Source: Ferruginibacter sp.
GTDB lineage: Bacteria; Bacteroidota; Bacteroidia; Chitinophagales; Chitinophagaceae
Length of the DNA stretch: 64,000 nt
Assembly: GCA_028288705.1 (NCBI GenBank)
Contig: JAQBNH010000016.1
Span: forward strand, 1-64,000
Direction of reading: 5' to 3'
This document shows positions 26,273 through 35,121 of the stretch, piece by piece. Below the pieces are notes generated by a model that saw nothing but the letters and a program-made list of their open reading frames with translations, searched no databases and was not told the origin of the DNA. The position numbers were made by a program, and so were the translations under genes. Numbering within the stretch: position 1 is the first letter of the stretch; every line of letters begins with the position of its first letter.

Positions 26273-26875
26273 ATGAGGAGCCTGCTGCTGATAATCGTTT
26301 CCTGTTTGATGGCGTTTTATTCGCACGCGCAGCAAACACTGATCGTGGATACAGTCGGCAAAATCGTTCCCCAAAAAAATGTAAAATCTATTAGCGATAC
26401 CGCTAAAAAATACAATCCTCGCATCGCGATCGTTCGCTCCGCTATGGTTCCTGGATGGGGACAGGCAACAAACAAAAAGTATTGGAAGATACCACTGGTT
26501 TATGGCGCACTCGGAACAACCGGGTATTTATTTTTCCGAAACCTGAAACAATACAAAGAAGCCAAAAGCGCTTTTCAACTGGCATCCGACGCCGATCCTT
26601 CCAACGATTATTTAATTAAAGAACCTTATTACAGTGTACGTGCGCAACCGGAACGCATCCGAAGTTTTCGGAATGAAGTAAGGCAAAACGTGGATTATTC
26701 TGTTCTGTTCTTTATTGTGTTCTGGGGATTGAATGTGGCAGATGCCGCTGTTGACGCCCATCTCAAGACATTCGATGTGAATGACGACCTCAGCCTGCAA
26801 CTAAAACCGGGTTACAGCCCGCTGGCTAACACCAATGGTTTAAGTCTTGTGCTGAACATCGGCCGTACAAAATAA
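26273..26875 (+). CDS. DUF5683 domain-containing membrane protein
   Basis: I choose the ATG at 26273 (200 residues) over a TTG that overlaps the parB stop. A signal peptide (LLLIIVSCLMAFYSHAQQ) precedes the domain: IVRSAMVPGWGQATNKKYWKIPLVYGALGTTGYLFFRNLKQYKEAKSAF split over two stretches is the conserved DUF5683 core, with two hydrophobic segments around residues 82-92 and 140-158. In many Bacteroidota this gene follows parB and precedes dapB, as here. Function is unknown; it is probably an envelope protein. Confidence 0.82.
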   Translation: MRSLLLIIVSCLMAFYSHAQQTLIVDTVGKIVPQKNVKSISDTAKKYNPRIAIVRSAMVPGWGQATNKKYWKIPLVYGALGTTGYLFFRNLKQYKEAKSAFQLASDADPSNDYLIKEPYYSVRAQPERIRSFRNEVRQNVDYSVLFFIVFWGLNVADAAVDAHLKTFDVNDDLSLQLKPGYSPLANTNGLSLVLNIGRTK

Positions 26876-26899
26876 TTTATCACCTGCAATCATTGATTT

Positions 26900-27613
26900 A
26901 TGAATATCGCTTTGATCGGTTACGGCAAAATGGGACAGGCTATCGAAGTTATCGCACTGGAACAGGGCCATAGCATCGGGCTGATCATTCGCTCGGGTAA
27001 CCAGGAAGATTTGAGCAACGGCAAACTGCAATCCTGCGATGTAGCCATTGAATTCACCAATCCGGAAAGTGCTGTTGCCAATATCCGCGCCTGCCTCGAT
27101 GCAGGTGTGCCGGTGGTTTGCGGCAGTACAGGGTGGTATGATCAGGCTGCCGAAATGGAACAGTATTGCAGGGATAAAAAAGGCAGTTTCTTATATGCCA
27201 GCAATTTCAGCATTGGTGTAAATATTTTTTTTGAAGTCAATAAGCGACTGGCAGAACTGATGAGCAGCCATCCTGAATATAAAGTGCAGGTAGAAGAGAT
27301 CCATCATACAGCAAAAAAAGATGCGCCAAGTGGAACGGCGATCAGCCTCGCTGAACAGATCCTTCCTTTTTACCCTTCTTTGCAAGGTTGGACAAACAGC
27401 GCCGGCAGCGATCAGCTGCCGATTATCAGCAGACGTGAAGATCCTGCTCCCGGCACTCACCATGTCCGTTATCAATCGGAAATAGATGATATAGAAATCA
27501 TCCATACTGCGCATAGCCGTAAGGGTTTCGCCGCAGGCGCAGTACTTGCCGCAAGCTTTATTTCCGGCCGCAAAGGCATCTTCAGCATGAAAGATGTATT
27601 GAATATTAAATAA
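26900..27613 (+). CDS. dapB: 4-hydroxy-tetrahydrodipicolinate reductase
   Basis: A 237-residue enzyme. ALIGYGKMGQAIE is the Rossmann NAD(P)H motif, VVCGSTGWY and NFSIGVNIFFEVN the central loops, VEEIHHTAKKDAPSGTAISLAE the catalytic/substrate block with the conserved His-His and Lys, and RKGFAAGAVLAA the C-terminal signature. It makes tetrahydrodipicolinate in the lysine and diaminopimelate pathway; DapD (16321-17133) takes the next step. It ends the parA-parB-DUF5683-dapB run; the signal peptidase gene lepB that often follows in related genomes is absent here. Confidence 0.95.
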   Translation: MNIALIGYGKMGQAIEVIALEQGHSIGLIIRSGNQEDLSNGKLQSCDVAIEFTNPESAVANIRACLDAGVPVVCGSTGWYDQAAEMEQYCRDKKGSFLYASNFSIGVNIFFEVNKRLAELMSSHPEYKVQVEEIHHTAKKDAPSGTAISLAEQILPFYPSLQGWTNSAGSDQLPIISRREDPAPGTHHVRYQSEIDDIEIIHTAHSRKGFAAGAVLAASFISGRKGIFSMKDVLNIK

Positions 27614-27686
27614 ATTTCACATAACCCACGGATTGACTTAATTTCAGTACGGCCAATTATTACTGCTAACAGCAAATTCCGTCTGA

Positions 27687-29636
27687 ATGAATGTGCACCA
27701 CTTGCGGGTGGGATTTACCTGCGTCCTGATCATCTCTTCTATGTTCCTCTGCTATGCCCAGAACGACAAAACGCGGGCGATAAAAGAACAATTACTGCAG
27801 GAGAAATCAACGCGTGGCAAAATTGACGGGTATAACAATCTCGCATATGAAATGCGCATTTTCAATACCGACAGTTCGATGTTTTATGCAGGTGAAGCAC
27901 TCTCTATGTCCGAGGGAGAAAACTATCCTGCGGGCATCGCGAAAGCACATCTTTGTATTGGCCTGGGACATTCGATGAAGGCGCAATACGAACTTTCTCT
28001 CAGCCATATCCAGCAGGCTGCTGCCCTTGCAGAAAAAATACATTTCGATTCACTCGTGGCAGCCTGCGATATTGCCTACGCGGCTTATTACTATAACAAA
28101 AGCAATTATGATAAGGCGATCGGGAAAAGCCTCAGCGCAATAAAATCATTTGAAAAACAAAAGAACAACCCGGGGATTGTGCGCGCAAAAATTCTTATGG
28201 CCCAGGTGTACCAATTGAAAGGCGATTTAAAAAAGGCGGAAATAATTTTAAAAGAAATATCCGTAATGCCGGACAGTGATCCAAAAACGAAAGTGAACAT
28301 TCTGCACACACTGGCCAATATTTATGGTATGCAGGGAAATTATAAAGCCGCGCTGGCGCTTGATAAGGAAGCCATAGACCTTTGTCAGCAGGAAAAAATA
28401 GAATTCCTGAAATCACAATTGTACGATAACATGGCCAATTGTTACATGTATGACAACCGGTACGACAGTGCGCATAAATATTTTTACGCAAGCCTGGCTA
28501 TCGATTCTGCTTTTGAGAATGAAAAACAAATGGCAGATACTTATCTCAATCTGGGCATGCTCTCCATGATGGAGAAAAATTATCCGGGCGCAGTTGCTTA
28601 CCTGCAGTACTCGATCAGTTTATCGAAACGCACCGGTTATCGCCAGGGTACCTACCAGGCCTACCTCATTTTAAGTGACGCACTCAAAAAAACCGGCGCA
28701 TCAGATGCCGCTATCCTTGCGTTAAAAACCGGCTACCAGGTAAAAGACAGCATCATCAACGAAAGCACGGAGAACAAACTGGCCGAGCTGGAAACGATCT
28801 ACCAGACAGAAAAAAAAGAACACCAGTTAATATTGCAAAAAAATGAACTCATTAAAAAGAATGCATTGCTTTGGGTGCTTGGCATGGCCACCATCCTGAT
28901 CATCGCAGGGGGATTCTGGTGGTATCGAAAGCGGCAATTAAAAAATAAAATGCAGCTGCAGTCAGAGTTATTGCATCAACAGGATCTATCCACTAAAGCA
29001 GTGATCGAAGCGGAAGAAAAAGAACGTAAACGTATCGCTGCAGATCTTCACGATGGCGTTGGTCAAATGATGAGTGCTGCAAAAATGAACCTTTCAGCTT
29101 TTGAGGAAGAGCTGCAGTTTGCAGGTGAGCAGCAACGGAACAAATTTGAAAAGCTCATCAGCCTGGTTGATGAAAGTTGTAAGGAGATCCGGAGTGTGAG
29201 TCACCAGATGATGCCAAACGCCTTGCTGAAAGCCAGTCTTGCCGGTGCGGTGAAGGAATTTCTCGATAAGATCGACCACAAAAGACTACAGGTAACCCTT
29301 CATACGGAAGGACTGGATGAGCAAACTGATAAAAATATTGAAACGGTGCTTTACCGCGTGATCCAGGAATGCGTGAACAACGTATTGAAACATGCCGATG
29401 CACACCATCTCGACATTTCGCTCGTTAAAGATGGGAATGGCATCACAGCGACGATTGAAGATGATGGCAAAGGCTTCGACATGGATCGCCAGGATCGTTC
29501 TTCCGGCATCGGGCTGGCCAACATTCAGTCGCGCCTCACTTATTTAAAAGGAGAACTGGATATCAACAGCGAGCCGGGCCGCGGCACTGCTGTCGTAATC
29601 CATGTTCCGGTAAAAGACTCCGGTTTAACAACATGA
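27687..29636 (+). CDS. TPR-sensor histidine kinase (HisKA_3/NarX-UhpB type), first of tandem pair
   Basis: A 649-residue kinase. A signal peptide (to about residue 25) leads into TPR repeats covering roughly 60-350, then a coiled coil, one transmembrane segment (about 394-412), a second coiled coil and the kinase core. ADLHDGVGQ contains the phosphorylated His455; the ATPase domain shows QECVNNVLKHA (N box), EDDGKGF (G1) and GIGLANIQSR (G2). TPRs face the periplasm. The next gene overlaps its stop by four bases and is a paralogue; a LuxR-type regulator follows. The signal sensed is unknown. Confidence 0.92.
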   Translation: MNVHHLRVGFTCVLIISSMFLCYAQNDKTRAIKEQLLQEKSTRGKIDGYNNLAYEMRIFNTDSSMFYAGEALSMSEGENYPAGIAKAHLCIGLGHSMKAQYELSLSHIQQAAALAEKIHFDSLVAACDIAYAAYYYNKSNYDKAIGKSLSAIKSFEKQKNNPGIVRAKILMAQVYQLKGDLKKAEIILKEISVMPDSDPKTKVNILHTLANIYGMQGNYKAALALDKEAIDLCQQEKIEFLKSQLYDNMANCYMYDNRYDSAHKYFYASLAIDSAFENEKQMADTYLNLGMLSMMEKNYPGAVAYLQYSISLSKRTGYRQGTYQAYLILSDALKKTGASDAAILALKTGYQVKDSIINESTENKLAELETIYQTEKKEHQLILQKNELIKKNALLWVLGMATILIIAGGFWWYRKRQLKNKMQLQSELLHQQDLSTKAVIEAEEKERKRIAADLHDGVGQMMSAAKMNLSAFEEELQFAGEQQRNKFEKLISLVDESCKEIRSVSHQMMPNALLKASLAGAVKEFLDKIDHKRLQVTLHTEGLDEQTDKNIETVLYRVIQECVNNVLKHADAHHLDISLVKDGNGITATIEDDGKGFDMDRQDRSSGIGLANIQSRLTYLKGELDINSEPGRGTAVVIHVPVKDSGLTT

Positions 29637-31939
29637 AAATGACCAATAAAATAGTTCAGCAGCTGTTGCCGCTATTAATCATCGTATCAGTTGGGCAGGC
29701 TCAAAACCTGAAAGAGATCAACGGCCTGAAAGAACAATTGAAAACCACTGCAGAGGGGAAACCAACCATCGATTTATTAAACCGGATCGCACAGGCTTAT
29801 GCGGTTGCAGATTCCGCGAATACGCTTCTATACACTAACAAAGCTGCAGCGCAATCAGCCGCTGCAGGCTATAAATATGGAACCGCAAAATCGAATTTGT
29901 ATAAGGGGTTACTCTATGTAAACATCAGCCGGCCTACAGAAGCGTTGCAGGCTTTTAAGGACGCAGAGCCCATCTTCCAGGAACTTCACCGCGACGAAGA
30001 CATGGCTTACCTGAACAGTTTCAGGGGACGTGCTTACAGCCTCGGACAAAACTTCCAGGTAGCTGCGGGATATTTTGAAAAGGCATTACCCTATTTCATT
30101 TCTATAAAAAACAAAGACGGTATTCTGGGTGTGTACAATAATCTCGGCGTATTGTATAGCAATTCCGGTGAACGCGACATGGGTATTGATTATTACCTGA
30201 AGGCGCTGCAGATATCCGAAGAGATCAACAATCCCAACACACACCTGATCCTGAACAACCTCGGTAAATTATTTTACGACACGAATAATTTTGCAGAATC
30301 AAAGAAATATTTTCTTCGATGCATGGATATGTCGCGCAGTGCAAACGACATGGTTACACTTGGGAAAGCCGAATTAAATTATGGTAATATTTTCGTGAAA
30401 GAAGAGAACTATCCTGTGGCTGTTACCTACTATCTCAAAGCCAAAACTTCATTTGAAAAGGTGAATTTTAAAAGAGGATTGCAGAGTTGCACCAATAATC
30501 TCGGCGCTATTTTATTGCGTCAGCAAAAATACACCGAAGCACTCCCCTATCTTGAAGACGCCGTTGCGATTGCCGAAGAAAATAAAACAAAGATGGGCCT
30601 GGCATTATCGCAGCAAAACCTTGCGTTTGCCTACACGAACTTGAAAAAGTTTCCGGAAGCACTGGATTGGTTCGCCCGCGCGGAAGCCACTGCCACAAAG
30701 GGTTCTGACCTTTTTACCTTTGGTGAAATTTATAACCACCGTGCCATGCTCGATTCGGCAATGGGCAACTTCAGCAGTGCCTATTTCTACAAACAAAAAT
30801 ATGTACAAATCACCGAGCAACTTACAGGAGAACGGGTAACGCGGCAGGTGAATGAATTACAAACAAAGTATGAAACACAAAAAAAAGAAAACCAGATAAC
30901 GCTCCTGAATAAAGACAATTCCATCAAATCACTGGAGATCCAGAACCAGCAATTAGCGCTGGACAGAAACCTGTATGAACTTGCTGAAAACAAGTTACAA
31001 CTTGCAGATGCAAACCTGACGCTGGTGAGTAATGAACTCTCTTTAAAAACACAGGGCGGCATCATCCTGCAACAACGTTTTGATTCTGCTGCCCGTAAAA
31101 AGAATATTGATTCTCTGCAGAAACAAAGCGAGATACAACAGTTACGCCTCGCTAATGAAAAAGCCGAAGTAGCCAAACGAAACATTGCTATTGCTGCCAT
31201 CCTGCTTGGCATGTGTGCCCTTACTTATGCAGGCTTCTCCTTTTACAAACGGTACAAATTAAAACAGGAATCGCTGTTGAAAACAGAGTTGCTAAAAGAA
31301 CAGGAACTGGCAGCGCGTGCGATTATCCAGGCGGAAGAAAACGAGCGAAAGCGCATCGCTGCCGATTTACATGATGGTATCGGGCAAATGATGAGCGTGG
31401 CAAAAATGAATTTATCGGTCTTCGAAAATGAACTCGCTTTTTCCAGCACACAGCAGAAAGATTCTTTTGAAAACGTCATCAATCTTGTGGATGATAGTTG
31501 CCGCGAGATAAGGAACGTGAGCCACCAGATGATGCCCAATGCGCTGATGAAAACCGGGCTTGCCAATGCGATCCGTGAGTTCGTCGACAAGATCGATACG
31601 CGTGTGTTGAAAGTTTCGCTACATGCCGAAGGACTGGACGAACGGCTGGATACCAATACGGAAACAGTGTTGTATCGTGTCATCCAGGAATGTGTAAACA
31701 ACGTTTTGAAACATGCAGGCGCCAATCACCTGGATATTTCTTTGATAAAAGACAGCGATGGACTGGCGGTAACTATTGAAGACAATGGTAAAGGGTTCAA
31801 CAGCAGCGACCATTCCAGTTTTTCCGGAATTGGCCTGAAAAACATTATTTCGAGGATTGCTTTTTTGAAAGGAACGATAGATTTTGACAGTAACCCCGGA
31901 CATGGTACGCTGATCGCCATACACGTTCCTGTTAGTTAA
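29633..31939 (+). CDS. TPR-sensor histidine kinase (HisKA_3 type), second of tandem pair
   Basis: A 768-residue paralogue of the preceding kinase with the same plan: signal peptide, about eight TPR-like repeats, a long coiled coil (about 410-525), one transmembrane helix (about 522-542), then ADLHDGIGQMMSVAKMNL with His580 and an ATPase domain (QECVNNVLKHAG, EDNGKGFN, GIGLKNI). Kinase cores of the two proteins are nearly superimposable by eye, while the sensor parts differ, and this one has a longer coiled coil. Start overlaps the upstream stop as ATGA. Confidence 0.92.
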   Translation: MKMTNKIVQQLLPLLIIVSVGQAQNLKEINGLKEQLKTTAEGKPTIDLLNRIAQAYAVADSANTLLYTNKAAAQSAAAGYKYGTAKSNLYKGLLYVNISRPTEALQAFKDAEPIFQELHRDEDMAYLNSFRGRAYSLGQNFQVAAGYFEKALPYFISIKNKDGILGVYNNLGVLYSNSGERDMGIDYYLKALQISEEINNPNTHLILNNLGKLFYDTNNFAESKKYFLRCMDMSRSANDMVTLGKAELNYGNIFVKEENYPVAVTYYLKAKTSFEKVNFKRGLQSCTNNLGAILLRQQKYTEALPYLEDAVAIAEENKTKMGLALSQQNLAFAYTNLKKFPEALDWFARAEATATKGSDLFTFGEIYNHRAMLDSAMGNFSSAYFYKQKYVQITEQLTGERVTRQVNELQTKYETQKKENQITLLNKDNSIKSLEIQNQQLALDRNLYELAENKLQLADANLTLVSNELSLKTQGGIILQQRFDSAARKKNIDSLQKQSEIQQLRLANEKAEVAKRNIAIAAILLGMCALTYAGFSFYKRYKLKQESLLKTELLKEQELAARAIIQAEENERKRIAADLHDGIGQMMSVAKMNLSVFENELAFSSTQQKDSFENVINLVDDSCREIRNVSHQMMPNALMKTGLANAIREFVDKIDTRVLKVSLHAEGLDERLDTNTETVLYRVIQECVNNVLKHAGANHLDISLIKDSDGLAVTIEDNGKGFNSSDHSSFSGIGLKNIISRIAFLKGTIDFDSNPGHGTLIAIHVPVS

Positions 31940-31979
31940 TAAAAATTCCATATATCATAATTACCCCTAACTTACTTGT

Positions 31980-32624
31980 ATGAAAAAAACCGTGAGACTC
32001 GCCATTGTAGATGATCACCAGATCGTGATCGACGGGCTGAAATCCTTACTCAACGGACATCCGGAGTTCTCAGTTGCGATCGAATGTAATCACCCCGAGA
32101 AAATGTCGTCACTCCTGGAAGATAACCCGGTTGATATTTTACTCACGGATATTATGATGCCGAACATGAATGGCGCTGAGTTATCAAAACTCGTGAAGCG
32201 ACAATTTCCTGCTACAAAGATCCTGGCCCTTTCGATGAGCGGTCAGGGAGACCTGGTGAACCAAATGATCGAAGACAGCGATATTTCAGGATATGTGTTG
32301 AAAAATATAGGGAAACAAGAATTGGTAGCAGCACTCGAAAAAATTTCTAACGGGGGCATTTATTTCAGCCAGGAAGTACTCGATGAAATGCTGAAGGCAA
32401 GCGATAAAAAGAAAGCTGCCGACGAAGTGCATCTCACGTTACGGGAAGTAGAGATCATCCGCCTGATAGAACAGGAATTCAGTAACAAACAAATTGCAGA
32501 TGCGCTGTTCATCAGTGAACGCACGGTAGAAACGCACCGGAAGAATATATTTCGCAAGACTAAAACTTCGAGCCTGATCGGCCTGATCAAATATGCGTAC
32601 GAACAAAAACTGATCGCATCTTAA
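31980..32624 (+). CDS. NarL/FixJ-family response regulator
   Basis: A 214-residue regulator. The receiver domain has the acidic pair in IVDDHQ, the phosphoacceptor Asp in LLTDIMMPNMNG and the Lys in YVLKNIG. The C-terminal LuxR-type helix-turn-helix (LREVEIIRLIEQEFSNKQIADALFISERTVETHRKNIF) binds DNA. It lies 40 bases downstream of the second TPR kinase and is the obvious output of that pair. Its target genes are not evident; the convergent beta-barrel gene overlaps its end by four bases. Confidence 0.93.
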   Translation: MKKTVRLAIVDDHQIVIDGLKSLLNGHPEFSVAIECNHPEKMSSLLEDNPVDILLTDIMMPNMNGAELSKLVKRQFPATKILALSMSGQGDLVNQMIEDSDISGYVLKNIGKQELVAALEKISNGGIYFSQEVLDEMLKASDKKKAADEVHLTLREVEIIRLIEQEFSNKQIADALFISERTVETHRKNIFRKTKTSSLIGLIKYAYEQKLIAS

Positions 32625-33214
32625 AAACGGACGTTCACTCCCAGTTGCCCGTAAGATCCTGCAACATAGCCTGCTTCAGCAAAAACAGCAAAGCAGGGTT
32701 TCACATAATATTTCGCACCCAGCTCAGCTGTACTGCCGAAAGCGCCCGGCACTTTTATTCCTGAGCCGCTGTTATTATTACCTGAATTATCCTTTGAGTC
32801 GTAGGTAAATTTATAATACCCGATTCCGCCTCCGGCATAGAGGTCCCATTTAGGATCATGCCCGAAATGATAATTGGCCCTTGCCAATGCAGAATAATTT
32901 GTCAGCCTTTCGGTGTTGATTAAGGGACCGTAAGTAAGCACTGCTTTTACCTGTGAATAGCCGAGTGCAATTCCGCCGCTGATCCTTTTTGTAAACCCGT
33001 ACTCATAGACCAACGAGACCGGACCAGTAGAGTTGATATCGTAACTCGCTCCGCCATTGGGCGCGTTCGCTTTAAATACGCGCTTCCAAACGTTGCCGAT
33101 GCCATAACCCAGGGCCACGGTAGACTGGGATTTGTAATAAGCGCGGGAATTCTCCTGTGCTTTCATAGACTGGACAATGGAAAGCGCAATGAGCAAGACA
33201 ATTATTTTTTGCAT
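32621..33214 (-). CDS. Outer-membrane beta-barrel protein
   Basis: A 197-residue protein with a signal peptide ending in MKAQ. The mature part shows regular amphipathic beta strands with many Gly and Tyr residues (VALGYGIGNVWKRVF, SLVYEYGFTKRISGGIALGYS, YHFGHDPKWDLYAGGGIGYYKF) and a C-terminal strand ending in Phe (LGVNVRF). It is a small outer-membrane barrel of the OmpX/PorT-like size class. Function is unknown. Confidence 0.82.
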   Translation of the reverse strand: MQKIIVLLIALSIVQSMKAQENSRAYYKSQSTVALGYGIGNVWKRVFKANAPNGGASYDINSTGPVSLVYEYGFTKRISGGIALGYSQVKAVLTYGPLINTERLTNYSALARANYHFGHDPKWDLYAGGGIGYYKFTYDSKDNSGNNNSGSGIKVPGAFGSTAELGAKYYVKPCFAVFAEAGYVAGSYGQLGVNVRF

Positions 33215-33260
33215 AGCAGTAGTTGGAAATCAATAACGGATAAATATAGCTTTTGTATAT

Positions 33261-33287
33261 AAAAAAAGCCCGGAATATTTCCGGGCT
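33261..33287 (-). terminator. Rho-independent terminator of the beta-barrel gene
   Basis: On the minus strand a 9-bp stem (AGCCCGGAA/TTCCGGGCT) with a 3-base loop is followed by seven T residues, about 20 bases past the stop. Confidence 0.9.
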
Positions 33288-33306
33288 CGTAGTTCAATAT
33301 GCCTGA

Positions 33307-33804
33307 TTAAAATGTATAAGCCAGGCGAAGACCAATTGTATTAAAACTGCTGTTGCTACTTCCTTTAACGCTCATGCCTGTATATTTCAACAAAGCATCT
33401 ACATTATTAGAAAACTTGTAACCGATACCAGGCGCATAGGTAAAGTTGCTACCGTCACCTTTGTCAGTACCAAATGACAAACCTAACTGAGCAGAACCAT
33501 ACACTTGTGGCGCGAAGTAATATTTAATACCCGCCAACACCGGCACCATCCCAAAGGAAGGATACTTAAAATTATTTACGGTCTTACCGCTGAAGTTCAG
33601 GTAACCGGCACTTAAAGTCAGCGCCAATTCCGGATCAACATTGTAATCAGCCTGTAAAGAGCCACCAATTCCAAAAGAATAGATGTCACTGAAATCACCA
33701 ATTGGTAACTGGCCATCAACACCCAGGCTCAATTTCACAGGTGATTGTGCGTTAACCGCGAAAGATGCAACTGTTAATGCTGCGAGAACGAATAGTTTTT
33801 TCAT
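33307..33804 (-). CDS. Outer-membrane beta-barrel protein
   Basis: The ATG at 33804 gives 165 residues beginning MKKLFVLAALTVASFAVNAQ, a canonical signal peptide; an upstream frame to 33864 is not family-like. Strands such as VKLSLGVDGQLPIG, FGIGGSLQADYNVDPELALTLSAGYLNF and IGLRLAYTF at the C-terminus define a small outer-membrane barrel. Its own terminator lies downstream. It is adjacent to, but terminated separately from, the barrel gene at 32621. Confidence 0.85.
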   Translation of the reverse strand: MKKLFVLAALTVASFAVNAQSPVKLSLGVDGQLPIGDFSDIYSFGIGGSLQADYNVDPELALTLSAGYLNFSGKTVNNFKYPSFGMVPVLAGIKYYFAPQVYGSAQLGLSFGTDKGDGSNFTYAPGIGYKFSNNVDALLKYTGMSVKGSSNSSFNTIGLRLAYTF

Positions 33805-34124
33805 GTATGTTTTTTTTAGTTTAAAAAATCGGCCACAAGCTGTGACATTTAATATTAACATCAAAATTTAATTTGACTTATGCAAAGCTACAAGGAAAGA
33901 ATTCAACTTTCCAATACCCTTCAGCGGGTAGCTCGTTAACCAGCTTAAGTGCAGGTCCGGAGGGCACTAGCTGCTATTATCGGGAGAAAAACCAGCCGCA
34001 ACTACATCCCAGAACTGCAGCTAACCATTTCCGTAAAATTAACATTTTATTTATATATGTCACAACTTTACACGATCATAATAGATCAATACTGTCACCG
34101 GTTGGCATATATTGGTTATCTGGC

Positions 34125-34158
34125 AGGGGACTGATATCACTCTTCTAGGGGACTGATA
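34125..34158. repeat. Two direct copies of AGGGGACTGATA, 22-base period
   Basis: Exact 12-base copies start at 34125 and 34147. The 22-base period, about two helical turns, would put both on the same DNA face, as for a regulator binding tandem sites. The second copy overlaps the left arm of the inverted repeat. Confidence 0.7.
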
Positions 34159-34198
34159 GGGGTCATCCGTGGTAACTGACACGGATGACCCCTATCAG
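34153..34198. repeat. Perfect 19-bp inverted repeat with 8-base loop
   Basis: The left arm (34153-34171, starting CTGATAGGGG) is exactly complementary to the right arm (34180-34198) around GTAACTGA. No T-run follows on either strand, so it is not a standard terminator. It lies about 90 bases upstream of the kdsA -7 box, outside the predicted transcript. Confidence 0.85.
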
Positions 34199-34286
34199 AT
34201 ACATACAAGACTGCTCTCAGGTACGAACGGCTGCAGTATCATCTCCATCTACGGATCAACAGCCTGCGAGTCTCTGCGGATATGCT

Positions 34287-34294
34287 TATTTTTG
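34287..34294 (+). promoter_or_regulatory. -7 promoter box for kdsA
   Basis: TATTTTTG is an exact TAnnTTTG box whose last base is only four bases before the kdsA ATG, so the mRNA is probably leaderless or nearly so. Confidence 0.55.
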
Positions 34295-34298
34295 CCGT

Positions 34299-35120
34299 AT
34301 GGAACAGCAGCTGACAAATCTTTTTCAGGGACAACAATACAATGCCGATAACTTCTTTTTGATTGCAGGACCTTGTATCGTGGAAAGTGAAGACCTGGTG
34401 ATGGAAGTCGCGGAAAAAGTAAGCGGTTTGTGTAAACAATACGAAATCCCTTACATTTTTAAAGCATCTTATCGCAAGGCCAATCGCACCAGCGCCAGCT
34501 CTTTTACCGGCATCGGCGACGAAACTGCGATGGAAATCATCCGCAAGGCGGGAGAGCATTATAAAGTGCCCACTACCTCGGATATTCATGCGCATGATGA
34601 AGCTGCTACTGCTGCAAAATATGTAGATGTTTTACAGATACCCGCGTTCCTGTGCCGGCAGACAGATCTCCTGGTTGCCGCTGCAGAAACAGGGAAAATC
34701 GTTAACGTAAAGAAGGGGCAGTTCCTCAGCGGGCCTTCCATGAAATTTGCCGTAGATAAAATTAAAAATGCCGGTAACCAGCAAGTCTGGCTGACAGAAA
34801 GAGGCAATACATTTGGCTACCAGGATCTTGTTGTTGATTACCGGAATATCACCTGGATGAAGGAGCAAAACGTTCCCGTGATCATGGATTGCACGCATTC
34901 TTTACAACAACCAAATCAAACGTCGGGCATCACCGGCGGCAATCCTCAATTAATTGAAACGATCGCGAAAGCAGCCATAGCGACAGGCGCAGACGGGTTG
35001 TTTATTGAAACGCATCCCAATCCATCGGTTGCCAAAAGCGATGGCGCCAATATGCTACGCCTGGATTTACTGGAACCTTTGCTGGAAAAATTACTGCGTG
35101 TACGAAAAGCCGTTATCTAG
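34299..35120 (+). CDS. kdsA: 3-deoxy-8-phosphooctulonate synthase (Kdo-8-phosphate synthase)
   Basis: The ATG at 34299 gives 273 residues; the longer open frame reaches back into the inverted repeat and is not family-like. LIAGPCIVESED, FKASYRKANRTSASSFTG, TTSDIHAHDEA, DVLQIPAFLCRQTDLL and FIETHPNPSVAKSDGANML are KdsA signatures. It condenses phosphoenolpyruvate with arabinose-5-phosphate to make Kdo-8-P for lipid A-core. Cys26 in AGPC corresponds to the metal-binding Cys of the Aquifex-type enzyme, where E. coli has Asn, so this is probably the metal-dependent class. Confidence 0.95.
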   Translation: MEQQLTNLFQGQQYNADNFFLIAGPCIVESEDLVMEVAEKVSGLCKQYEIPYIFKASYRKANRTSASSFTGIGDETAMEIIRKAGEHYKVPTTSDIHAHDEAATAAKYVDVLQIPAFLCRQTDLLVAAAETGKIVNVKKGQFLSGPSMKFAVDKIKNAGNQQVWLTERGNTFGYQDLVVDYRNITWMKEQNVPVIMDCTHSLQQPNQTSGITGGNPQLIETIAKAAIATGADGLFIETHPNPSVAKSDGANMLRLDLLEPLLEKLLRVRKAVI

Positions 35121-35121
35121 A

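Larger units (their letters stand above)
33805..34298. other. 494-base intergenic region with a repeat block before kdsA
   Basis: Most of this divergent spacer holds no recognisable gene. Its right part carries two 12-bp direct repeats (34125-34136 and 34147-34158), a perfect 19-bp inverted repeat (34153-34198) and the kdsA -7 box (34287-34294). Open frames through it look random in composition. Confidence 0.6.

Noticed and set aside
33873..34148. Overlapping plus-strand frames of 60-90 codons in the kdsA upstream region
   Set aside because: Composition is random-looking, no promoter or start context, and frames run through the repeat block.
34185..34298. N-terminal extension of KdsA through the inverted repeat
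   Set aside because: KdsA homologues start close to the ATG at 34299, and the -7 box lies between the extension and that ATG.
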